From CAYLPU01 sp964385635 (GTDB taxonomy: Bacteria > Chloroflexota > Anaerolineae > B4-G1): a DNA stretch of 8,772 nucleotides. Below the pieces are notes generated by a model. That model was not told where the DNA came from, ran no database searches, and saw only the letters and a list, made by a program, of their open reading frames with translations. A program made the position numbers and the translations under genes. The stretch lies in contig CAYLPU010000153.1 in the NCBI GenBank assembly GCA_964385635.1, positions 1 through 8,772 on the forward strand, written 5' to 3'. Below, one piece after another: positions 1 to 5,343 of this stretch (position 1 is the first letter of the stretch; each line of letters opens with the position of its first letter).

Positions 1-1322
1 TTCAGTTTGTGCAGATGCCAGGCCCGACCCAACAGCCGGTTCAAGCCCAGCAGTACGTCGTTGGGATTGATTTCTGGTGTAGCTACCCCCAGGACGATTC
101 CGGTTTCGTCCGCGCCGATCTGTTGCTCGCGGTTGATGGAATAGAGCAGCACTGTGGACAGCACCTCACGCCCATACTCGATGTGGCTCACGCGCTCAAT
201 GTCACGGGCGGTGGCCTCGACCAGCGGCCGGTCCAGAACGACGAGTTGATCGTCGAAGCGGGCCGCATCCACGTCGGATGTCAGCAAGAGCACCGTCTTG
301 TCCGCCCGTTCGCGCAGGATGGTGGCGAGCAAATAGAGAATACCACGGGTGTTGGCGTAGTTGGAGGCGGTACTGTAGCGCTCGAACAGCACCCGCAGCA
401 ACTCGGGGTGCAAGGGATACACACTCTGCATGCGGGCGCGATAGGCGTCGTAGTCGCTCATAGGTACAACGACCTGGCGCTCGCGGTACAGTTCCATGAA
501 GCGGTCTGCTATCTCGTCTGCCTGTTGGCTGTCAATGCGCTCAAACAGCCGGTAGAGCAGGATGTCCTCGCGGTCGGCCGCCGTGCTCAGGTTGATGGAG
601 ATAGGGCCGGTGCGATCAATCACGTCCACGATGTCGGGATTATCACGTATCAGCGAGAACAACACCATCAGAGACACATCGGGTTCACTAGCCACCTCCA
701 GCAAGTGCTGGAGAAAAGTGCGATTGGCAGCCCGTGAGGTCTCCACGGTGCCCACCCGTTGGGGGAGGATCGTCTCGTACCAGTTCTCGATTTCGTCAAT
801 GAAAACCACGACCGGTCGGCCACCGAGGGCCTGGTGAATCTGGGGAATAGTAGGGTAGCGCTTGATCTGGTTCAGAACGTCCTGGGCGCCCAGTTGTTGG
901 AAGACGGGTTCCCACAGGTTATCGTAGTCCACCCGCGCTGTATGGAGCACAATCACGACCAGGTCGTCGAGCATGGGCAGCGGCTCATCGTATCCGTGAC
1001 GGGCCAGCCATTGAGCCGCCAAGTCAGGATGGGTCAACGTGTGATACAGCGCCAGCAACTGGTGTGACTTGCCGGAACCATAGCCTCCGGTGAAGACCAG
1101 GCTCCCCCGGGGATCCTGACCGGTGAATTTGTGGCGTATCTGGGCCAGTGAGGTCTTGAGTGCTTCAGTCAGGTAGGTGCGGGCAAATACGTCATCAGGT
1201 TTTTTCTCCAACGCTGGCTTGTCACCGAGCACTTTGTACAGTTGGACGACGCCGTACACCTGGCCGCTCTTCACCTCATCGCTGAGGATAGCGACATCTG
1301 TGATAGTCGGTAGCATACTCAT
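1..1322 (-). CDS. DUF499-like AAA ATPase of a probable defence locus, N-terminal part (runs off the left edge)
   Basis: The frame is open without interruption from 1322 to the window edge, giving about 440 residues and no stop. Seen: a P-loop GGYGSGKSH at residues 79-87, followed by LLALYHTLTHP, and a Walker B strand VVVFIDEIENWY at 171-182. A segment FARTYLTEALK (46-56) precedes the P-loop, as in DUF499 proteins, which are usually about 1000 residues, so more than half is probably missing. Known of the family: DUF499 ATPases are large AAA-type proteins found in defence islands, often beside DUF1156 DNA methylases and helicases. Three in-frame ATGs lie at 1331, 1322 and 1316. A GGGAG at 1329-1325 is best spaced (8 nt) for 1316, so the true start may be two codons inside the range given. 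It lies 182 bases downstream of, and in the same direction as, the XRE-ImmA gene. A BrxC/PglY-type ATPase is the main alternative. Confidence 0.72.
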   Translation of the reverse strand, partial: MSMLPTITDVAILSDEVKSGQVYGVVQLYKVLGDKPALEKKPDDVFARTYLTEALKTSLAQIRHKFTGQDPRGSLVFTGGYGSGKSHQLLALYHTLTHPDLAAQWLARHGYDEPLPMLDDLVVIVLHTARVDYDNLWEPVFQQLGAQDVLNQIKRYPTIPQIHQALGGRPVVVFIDEIENWYETILPQRVGTVETSRAANRTFLQHLLEVASEPDVSLMVLFSLIRDNPDIVDVIDRTGPISINLSTAADREDILLYRLFERIDSQQADEIADRFMELYRERQVVVPMSDYDAYRARMQSVYPLHPELLRVLFERYSTASNYANTRGILYLLATILRERADKTVLLLTSDVDAARFDDQLVVLDRPLVEATARDIERVSHIEYGREVLSTVLLYSINREQQIGADETGIVLGVATPEINPNDVLLGLNRLLGRAWHLHKL

Positions 1323-1366
1323 CTCTCCCATCTCGTTTCATTACACAAATGCCATCTTCCCTTCTA

Positions 1367-1487
1367 GGGTCTCTGGGGGTTTGCAGGGTGGACACATCGG
1401 ACTCCCGAACTTGTTCGGGTTCTTTGCGCCACACCCCCAACAAGTTGGGGAGTCCAATACCCTGACCCTGCGAAATCCCAAAGAGCC
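1367..1487. repeat. 121-bp imperfect palindrome (MITE-like or long RNA hairpin)
   Basis: Two 53-base arms (1367-1419 and 1435-1487) are inverted copies around a 15-base loop. The inner 21 bases match at 19 positions, and the outer part keeps blocks such as GCAGGGT and GGACTCCC. Each inner arm is itself a hairpin: CCCGAAC-TT-GTTCGGG at 1404-1419 and CCCCAAC-AA-GTTGGGG at 1435-1450. The only two differences between the inner arms are a G/C exchange that keeps each small hairpin paired. It fills most of the gap between the XRE-ImmA stop and the DUF499-like start. It could be a small dispersed element or an mRNA structure between the two genes. There is no T-run, so a simple intrinsic terminator is unlikely. 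Confidence 0.8.
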
Positions 1488-1504
1488 AACATTCTGAATG
1501 TCAT

Positions 1505-2587
1505 TCACAATTCTGCGGCAATAATGACAGTACACTGAACGGCGTGTCTAACTCCACGCTGCCTTGCTTCCTCCTGCCAGAACGTTGTCAAAGGCGTCCC
1601 CAGCAACTCGGCGGCGCGGGACTCGGATATGATGTCCTCAGCCAACGCGCGCAACACCAACCGCTTCAAACGCTCAGGCTCTTCCGGTGGAATCTGATCG
1701 CCTGGCTCCCGACGATGCCAGCCTTCCTGGCGAAACTGGCGAAAGAGCCGGGTGGCAGCCGATTCGGAGAGGATGCCCAGATCCTTCGCCCGATAGACCC
1801 ACGCCTGCATACTCAGACCGTATTTGTGTTTGAGCAGGTGCAGCTCGTGAAGATCCAGCGCCCGCCGCCGGGTGCCTAGCTCGAAGCGAGCCACTGGTGC
1901 CGGCACCAGGAAAGCACCAGCGAAGCGATGGGCTGCCTTTTCGGCGTCTACACCTTCGGCCAGTTCCAGGACCAGGTGTCCCAGTTCGTGGGCCAGGTTA
2001 GACCGCTGGCGGTCGCCAGGTAGGCCCCGCTTTACGGCGATGATTGGAACCTCATCGTCCATCCAGAAGGTAAGGGCGTCGAAACCATCGTGTCCGTCCA
2101 CCAGTCCTACTTTGATCCCCCGCTCCTCCAAGACCTCTACGAGGCTCTCGATGGGAGCCAATCCCAGGTCCCACTCCTGACGCAGGTTCAGGGCAACGTG
2201 CTCTACCTCGTCCATAGAGGCCACGCGGCGGTCGAGGCCGGCGGGCAAATCAAACTCTGGCGGTCCGCCGAAGAGGCTTTCCACGTCCAGGTACCGCTCC
2301 AGCCATTCCTGGATTTGTCCCATAATGGCCAATTCCTGCTTGCGGGGTAAAGAAGTCCGGCGACGATATGAGGGTGCAGTAATCGTAACAGTGACGGGAC
2401 GCAGGAAGTACTCGGTCTTGACGTCCAGTGCCCGGGCTAAGCGGAGCAACACCCCAGAGCCTGGAATATCCAGGTCACGCTCATATTTAGAGATAGCCAT
2501 CGCGCTCACGCCCGCTGCCTCTGCCAGATCTCGCTGGCTTAATCCAGCAGTGCGCCGGGCTATCTTCAATCGCTCGCCTATATTCAT
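1505..2587 (-). CDS. XRE-family regulator fused to an ImmA/IrrE (DUF955) metallopeptidase
   Basis: 360 residues. An N-terminal XRE helix-turn-helix (about residues 3-60; LSQRDLAEAAGVS followed by ISKYERD) is joined to an ImmA/IrrE-type zinc peptidase. The zinc motif is HELGH at 200-204, and the likely third ligand is E216 in the 'AEKAAHRFAGAFLVP' block, as is usual for this family. A C-terminal segment (305-345) holds a second helix-turn-helix-like stretch (ISESRAAELLGTPLTTF). Known family members such as ImmA cleave repressors to induce mobile elements, and IrrE-type proteins control stress genes. XRE fusions often sit in toxin-antitoxin or defence loci. The start at 2587 is chosen because AAGGAGGTG lies 7 bases upstream and a promoter lies just before it. 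A longer frame to 2704 would read through that promoter. The inverted repeat over the promoter suggests autorepression. The next gene in the same direction is the DUF499-like ATPase, the most likely co-regulated partner (inference). Confidence 0.92.
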   Translation of the reverse strand: MNIGERLKIARRTAGLSQRDLAEAAGVSAMAISKYERDLDIPGSGVLLRLARALDVKTEYFLRPVTVTITAPSYRRRTSLPRKQELAIMGQIQEWLERYLDVESLFGGPPEFDLPAGLDRRVASMDEVEHVALNLRQEWDLGLAPIESLVEVLEERGIKVGLVDGHDGFDALTFWMDDEVPIIAVKRGLPGDRQRSNLAHELGHLVLELAEGVDAEKAAHRFAGAFLVPAPVARFELGTRRRALDLHELHLLKHKYGLSMQAWVYRAKDLGILSESAATRLFRQFRQEGWHRREPGDQIPPEEPERLKRLVLRALAEDIISESRAAELLGTPLTTFWQEEARQRGVRHAVQCTVIIAAEL

Positions 2588-2593
2588 GACCAG

Positions 2594-2602
2594 CACCTCC
2601 TT
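2594..2602 (-). promoter_or_regulatory. Strong ribosome binding site of the XRE-ImmA gene
   Basis: Read on the minus strand, AAGGAGGTG ends 6 bases before the ATG at 2587. It fixes this start over the longer upstream frame. Confidence 0.88.
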
Positions 2603-2605
2603 CCA

Positions 2606-2647
2606 TCGGTTTACATTATACACCATTTTCTCGATTTTGTAAACCGA
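2606..2647 (-). promoter_or_regulatory. Sigma70-type promoter with overlapping operator (perfect inverted repeat)
   Basis: On the minus strand TTTACA (2643-2638) and TATAAT (2620-2615) are 17 bases apart, and transcription would start about 20 bases before the XRE-ImmA start codon. A perfect 10-bp inverted repeat, TCGGTTTACA / TGTAAACCGA (2647-2638 and 2615-2606), covers the -35 box and the base at the downstream end of the -10 box. Its arm starts are 32 bases apart, about three helical turns. A further copy of TCGGTTT lies 20 bases upstream (2667-2661). The layout is typical of an XRE repressor acting on its own promoter. Confidence 0.85.
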
Positions 2648-2678
2648 CCCAAAGAGGCCCAAACCGAAATAGAGCAGA

Positions 2679-2970
2679 TCACGCTCCGGCCTTCCATCCC
2701 CCAAAACCCAGTTCTGTTAACACGTTGTCCAGTTCCGCATCAGCCTCCGCCCGTGCCTCCTCCGCCTGGGCCAGCAGCACCAGTGCCTCCTCCAGCGGCA
2801 GAGGCGGTTCCACATCGTTGCTCGCCACGTACCGGCTGGGGCTCAGGTTATAGTCGTTGCGCGCCACCTCCTCGGTGGTAATGATGGCACTGATGCCCTC
2901 CTCGGCCCGCCAGTCCCGGTAGATCTCGTAGATCTGCCGGATGTGCTCGCCGGTCACAATGGCTGACGCG
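2679..2970 (-). pseudogene. hsdM: HsdM (type I restriction-modification methylase) C-terminal remnant, copy 1
   Basis: About 95 residues matching the extreme C-terminus of type I N6-adenine methyltransferase subunits: the hallmark block NDYNLSPSRYV, then LPLEEALVLLAQAEEARAE and a final ELGFGGW before a TGA. The frame stays open upstream to about 3092, but the residues before roughly 2970 (a Pro/Thr/Ala-rich stretch) do not look like HsdM. The catalytic NPPF/SAM-binding part, which lies several hundred residues further upstream in a normal HsdM of about 500 residues, is absent. I see no start codon with a ribosome binding site. It is therefore a relic. It ends 32 bases before the promoter repeat of the XRE-ImmA gene. 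A second, diverged copy of the same tail lies at 5168-5016. Confidence 0.82.
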
Positions 2971-3057
2971 GTCGTTGGCACGGCCGGGGTCACTGTCACC
3001 GCGTTTGCAGTCGGCGCAGAGGGAAGCCAGCTGCCCTGGGCAACAGCTCGGCCCCCG

Positions 3058-3101
3058 AAATCGTGACACAAATCATGACATTTTTCAGCCAATCATGACA
3101 C
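3058..3101. repeat. 12-12-8-12 repeat array, type C
   Basis: Three 12-base units: AAATCGTGACAC (3058-3069), AAATCATGACAT (3070-3081), an 8-base spacer (3082-3089), then CAATCATGACAC (3090-3101). The third unit keeps the AATCATGACA core. Three further arrays of identical layout lie to the right. Read on the minus strand, it begins 18 bases after the stop of a winged-helix tail remnant (stop at 3122-3120). Confidence 0.85.
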
Positions 3102-3119
3102 TTGTCAGTAATCCCGACT

Positions 3120-3200
3120 TCACGCGGCGATATAGCGCACATCGCGTCCCTGCCCTATCCGCCGCGCCTGGCCCGCCGCTATCAGACCACCTGTCTCCCC
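3120..3200 (-). pseudogene. Winged-helix tail remnant of an AlbA_2-type ATP-binding protein (copy near array C)
   Basis: 26 codons ending in TGA. The last residues, LIAAGQARRIGQGRDVRYIAA in the minus frame, align with the tail of the broken AlbA_2 gene (an LVEKGQAKQSGRGR stretch followed by ATRYQAI) at about 10 of 21 positions. Nothing of the body of the protein is left upstream, where array type B and unrelated sequence occur. The short length makes the assignment tentative, but the GxGR..RY ending is characteristic. Confidence 0.55.
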
Positions 3201-3202
3201 GC

Positions 3203-3246
3203 TAATCGTGTACCTAACCGTGTACTCTTGCGTCTAATCGTGTACG
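3203..3246. repeat. 12-12-8-12 repeat array, type B
   Basis: Units TAATCGTGTACC (3203-3214) and TAACCGTGTACT (3215-3226), an 8-base spacer (3227-3234), and TAATCGTGTACG (3235-3246). The core AATCGTGTAC differs from the other arrays, but the 44-base layout is the same. Confidence 0.85.
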
Positions 3247-3355
3247 TCTCACGCACACGGATGCCGCCCAGTCCATCGACAGCCTGTATGAGGGCGAGGT
3301 CCCGGGCAATGGCGTGGTGGACTCGGTTGGAGTTCATCGTCCGGACAATAGACAG

Positions 3356-3399
3356 GAATGCGCCATCTTATGCGCCATGAACTGTCTTTATGCGCCATC
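3356..3399. repeat. 12-12-8-12 repeat array, type D
   Basis: Units GAATGCGCCATC (3356-3367) and TTATGCGCCATG (3368-3379), an 8-base spacer (3380-3387), and TTATGCGCCATC (3388-3399). The core ATGCGCCAT is unrelated to the AATCRTG core of the other three arrays, yet spacing and orientation are identical. On the minus strand it starts at the base after a TAG stop (3402-3400). Confidence 0.85.
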
Positions 3400-3534
3400 C
3401 TACTCCGCCGTGCAACGAGTGCCCTTGCCCGTACCTGTCTGTCGCACCAGTCCGTGTCGTACCAGCATCTTCAGTTAGAGATGATCAACGTAGTTGGGGT
3501 TCTCCGGGCCGCCTGCAGAACCCGCGCCGGGAAA
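3400..3534 (-). pseudogene. Winged-helix tail remnant of an AlbA_2-type ATP-binding protein (copy near array D)
   Basis: The minus frame gives PENPNYVDHL, a TAA at 3477-3475, then LKMLVRHGLVRQTGTGKGTR and a TAG at 3402-3400. The ending resembles the C-terminal winged helix of AlbA_2/HATPase proteins (LV..G...Q.G.G..TR). The in-frame TAA and the missing body show that it is a relic. The upstream limit is approximate. Confidence 0.5.
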
Positions 3535-3575
3535 TCGTGTGACAAATCGTGTGATTCCGTCCCAAATCGTGTGAT
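3532..3575. repeat. 12-12-8-12 repeat array, type A
   Basis: Units AAATCGTGTGAC (3532-3543) and AAATCGTGTGAT (3544-3555), an 8-base spacer (3556-3563), and AAATCGTGTGAT (3564-3575). The second and third units are identical, and the first differs only in its last base. On the minus strand the array starts on the last base of the stop codon of the broken AlbA_2 gene. Confidence 0.88.
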
Positions 3576-4684
3576 CAGATCGCCTGGTACCGCGTTGCTC
3601 GCCCCCGGCCGCTTTGTTTCGCCTGTCCTTTCTCTACCAGCTCTTTGAGTTCCCTGGCCGCTGTCTGGTTTCCTACACCAAACACTTCGCGGTACTCCCT
3701 GTTGGTCAACACGCCTCCCTCATTCACCATCAGCCGCAGCGCCTCAATCTGCCGTTCGTTCAACCCCAGTTCCCGCAGGTCGGTCACACCCTCCTCGGGG
3801 ATCAGGTCCAGGATATCGTCGCCGGGGCCGTAGAACGTCACCCGGAAGGTCTGGCCGATCTCCTCAAAGACTGGCTCCTGCAGGCCGTGCTCTCGCATCC
3901 AGCGGCGCATCCGCAGGATACCCGTGTTCCAGCGTTCGATGTAGCGGATATTGAACAGCAACTCGGCGATGAGGCGGTTGCGCAGGACGTGCTCATCACC
4001 CAGGGTGCTCACTGTCAGCGGGGGCGGCAGCCGGCCGGGGCTTTGCACCTCAATGCGGTCAGCGAAGATCGAGACCCGCACCTCAACGCCACGCCGCCAG
4101 TAGTCCCGGTGAGCCACAGCGTTGGTGATGGCCTCCCGCACTGCCGGGTAGGGATACTCCGTCGTCTCCCGCCGCTCGAAGCCGGTGATCTTGGCCGCCA
4201 CTCGCGTGTTGCGTTTGATGAATCTCTCTGCCTCGTCAATCATCTCCGGCAGCGTGCCAATGCAGTCCAGCCGGTCAATGAAATTGAGGGGGGACGTGCC
4301 CTGGAAGCGGGCCACCCGCACCACACTCTGGGGCGTGAATCGTTGAGGATCGCGCCCGAAGAGCAGCAGGCCGGCCACGCGGGGCACCAGCCGCTCCCCA
4401 TCCTGGATGACAGCCCCCACGCGGATCAGGTTCTGCTCCAGCGGCAATGAGAGGTCCACTGGCAAACGTCGCTCCTGGGCCGCCCGCCGCAGATACCACT
4501 CCACCCGGCCCGGGTCTAGGTCGTCCAGGGTGGCGTCTCTCACGGGGCGGTCGTCGAAACTGGGGTGTTCTCGCTCCAGCCAGGCCTCGCGCAGGGCGTC
4601 GCCTCGCAAGGCCACGTTCTCGGAGCCGCGCCGGATGAGGAATTTGCCGTTGGAGTGCTGATGCAGTTTGCCGGTGCAGGGCAC
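3575..4684 (-). CDS. C-terminal part of the split AlbA_2 gene: HATPase_c_4 and winged helix
   Basis: 369 residues if read from the GTG at 4684; the natural frame begins six codons earlier at the frameshift. Residues 12-24 (NGKFLIRRGSENV) close the AlbA_2 domain. The ATPase-like part carries the conserved box EAITNAVAHRDY (about residues 183-194), then IEVQSPGRLPPPL, a RNRLIAELL helix and a YIERWNTGILRMR block, all typical of HATPase_c_4. A winged helix closes the protein (LNERQIEALRLM, LTNREYREVFGVGNQTAARE, then an RGRATRYQAI tail). I see no ribosome binding site for the GTG, so independent translation is doubtful. The stop codon overlaps repeat array A. Confidence 0.8.
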   Translation of the reverse strand: MPCTGKLHQHSNGKFLIRRGSENVALRGDALREAWLEREHPSFDDRPVRDATLDDLDPGRVEWYLRRAAQERRLPVDLSLPLEQNLIRVGAVIQDGERLVPRVAGLLLFGRDPQRFTPQSVVRVARFQGTSPLNFIDRLDCIGTLPEMIDEAERFIKRNTRVAAKITGFERRETTEYPYPAVREAITNAVAHRDYWRRGVEVRVSIFADRIEVQSPGRLPPPLTVSTLGDEHVLRNRLIAELLFNIRYIERWNTGILRMRRWMREHGLQEPVFEEIGQTFRVTFYGPGDDILDLIPEEGVTDLRELGLNERQIEALRLMVNEGGVLTNREYREVFGVGNQTAARELKELVEKGQAKQSGRGRATRYQAI

Positions 4685-4700
4685 GACGATGGCTAAGACC

Positions 4701-4997
4701 TTACTCTCCCTGCACCTCGACCTCGTGGGCGGTTACGCCTTCCACCGGGGGTGTCAACACATCCTGCGCTGCCCGGTGGATGTTGTCGTAGTCTGCCCTG
4801 GTCACCCGCTGGATCTTGCCGCTGGGATGGGGCACCGGTTTTTCGGCGATGCCCATATAGATGGTACCGCCTTCAGCGTTGGCAAAGGCCATCACGTACT
4901 CTGCCAGTTCGCCGGTCTTGATGAACCCCTCTTTGAACTCGACCCGCTGTCGCTCGTCGCGGCGCATATCTTCGAGAACCTGCTGCTCTGTAGTCAT
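4701..4997 (-). CDS. N-terminal part of the split AlbA_2 gene: AlbA_2 domain
   Basis: 98 residues ending at the frameshift. It carries the AlbA_2 signatures: RVEFKEGF at 18-25 and AFANAEGGTIYMGI at 37-50, which is nearly the family consensus. The start at 4997 is well supported by GGAGG (5010-5006) eight bases upstream. Without the ATPase and winged-helix parts the product is probably not functional in the normal way. A free AlbA_2 domain could still fold (inference). Confidence 0.82.
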   Translation of the reverse strand: MTTEQQVLEDMRRDERQRVEFKEGFIKTGELAEYVMAFANAEGGTIYMGIAEKPVPHPSGKIQRVTRADYDNIHRAAQDVLTPPVEGVTAHEVEVQGE

Positions 4998-5005
4998 TTC
5001 AGAAA

Positions 5006-5010
5006 CCTCC
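5006..5010 (-). promoter_or_regulatory. Ribosome binding site of the AlbA_2 gene
   Basis: GGAGG on the minus strand, eight bases before the ATG at 4997 and just after the TGA of the HsdM remnant (5018-5016). This is the spacing of an ordinary hsdM-albA_2 operon junction. Confidence 0.75.
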
Positions 5011-5015
5011 CGCGC

Positions 5016-5168
5016 TCAACCCTCCAGCCATCCTCCAAACCCCAACTTAATCAGTACCGCGTCCAGTTCCACATCGGCCTCGGCCCGCGTCTCCTCCGCC
5101 TGGGCCAGCAGCACCAGCGCTTCCTCCAGGGGCAAAGGCGGCCCCACGTCGTTGCTGGCTGCGTACGT
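5016..5168 (-). pseudogene. hsdM: HsdM C-terminal remnant, copy 2
   Basis: About 50 codons ending in TGA. The residues TYAASNDVGPPLPLEEALV, then LLAQAEETRAEADVELDAVL and a closing LGFGGWLEG, match copy 1 at 2970-2679 almost residue for residue, but with many silent and some coding differences, so the two are not a recent duplication. Similarity stops abruptly at about 5168: the NDYNLSPSR block is missing and the upstream sequence is unrelated. This marks the right-hand breakpoint of the decayed restriction-modification region. The frame itself stays open a little further upstream. Confidence 0.8.
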
Positions 5169-5243
5169 GTTGTTAGTATACTCCTCTCCCCGTTCTGTGC
5201 AAATCCTTCTTCCACTTCTTGTCTCACGCCCTGTTTCCCCTCC

Positions 5244-5272
5244 TTGCCCTCCTCCCCTCTCAGTGTTACAAT
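5244..5272 (+). promoter_or_regulatory. Probable promoter of the glyA-gcvT fusion gene
   Basis: TTGCCC (5244-5249) and TACAAT (5267-5272) are separated by 17 bases, giving a leader of about 80 bases before the chosen start at 5360. The leader is too short for a standard glycine riboswitch, and I see none of its conserved core. Confidence 0.55.
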
Positions 5273-5310
5273 ACCGCCATGCTCAACAACGAGCACCAGG
5301 CACACAATAC

Positions 5311-5338
5311 CCAGTATCCAGTATCCAATATCAGACAT
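5311..5338 (+). repeat. Degenerate heptamer tandem repeat in the leader
   Basis: CCAGTAT, CCAGTAT, CCAATAT and CAGACAT follow each other directly. It lies between the promoter and the ribosome binding site of the fusion gene. In the upstream extension of the gene frame it would encode a TQYPVSN-like string, a low-complexity pattern that argues against translation starting further upstream. Confidence 0.7.
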
Positions 5339-5343
5339 CCAGC

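Larger units (their letters stand above)
3102..3531. other. Gene-free stretch between the repeat arrays, with coding debris
   Basis: Apart from the repeat arrays there is no intact gene on either strand. Inter-array segments are 101, 109 and 132 bases long. Two carry tails of winged-helix proteins, listed separately. The middle one (3355-3247) is open on the minus strand from an ATG at about 3334, with a string including HHAIARDLALIQAVDGLGG that I do not recognise. The frame runs straight into the next array without a stop. I see no promoter, tRNA or terminator here. Confidence 0.6.
3575..4997 (-). pseudogene. AlbA_2 (Schlafen-like)/HATPase ATP-binding gene split by a one-base frameshift
   Basis: Two adjacent minus-strand frames together make one protein of about 473 residues, the usual size for AlbA_2 + HATPase_c_4 proteins. 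The first frame ends at TAA (4703-4701). Removing one T (plus-strand A at 4703) gives QGE-KVLAIVVPCTGK, the expected strand linking the AlbA_2 domain to its 'GKFLIRRGSEN' end. Family members are predicted transcriptional regulators or ATPases, often found between hsdM and hsdS in type I restriction-modification loci. Here the gene follows an HsdM remnant by 18 bases, which fits that context, but no hsdS or hsdR follows. No slippery heptamer is visible, so a mutation or a sequencing error is more likely than programmed frameshifting. Confidence 0.82.

Noticed and set aside
9..737. Plus-strand 242-codon frame
   Set aside because: It is antisense to the DUF499-like ATPase, whose minus-strand translation has clear Walker A and B motifs.
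1341..1535. 64-codon minus-strand frame with Cys pairs (CHYC, CWGC, CPPC) resembling a zinc ribbon
   Set aside because: It starts with GTG without a ribosome binding site, overlaps the end of the XRE-ImmA gene, and most of it, including two of the Cys pairs, is encoded by the arms and loop of the 121-bp palindrome. The Cys pattern is explained by the repeat.
2588..2704. Longer start of the XRE-ImmA gene at 2704
   Set aside because: It would translate through the promoter, operator and ribosome binding site; the ATG at 2587 has ideal spacing.
3058..3575. CRISPR array
   Set aside because: Units are only 12 bases, spacers are 0 or 8 bases, and the core differs between arrays; there are no cas genes.
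3058..3575. Assigning the arrays firmly to IS21/Tn7-type transposon ends
   Set aside because: No transposase gene is present, and a terminal TG dinucleotide cannot be placed at the same position in all four arrays, so this stays a hypothesis only.
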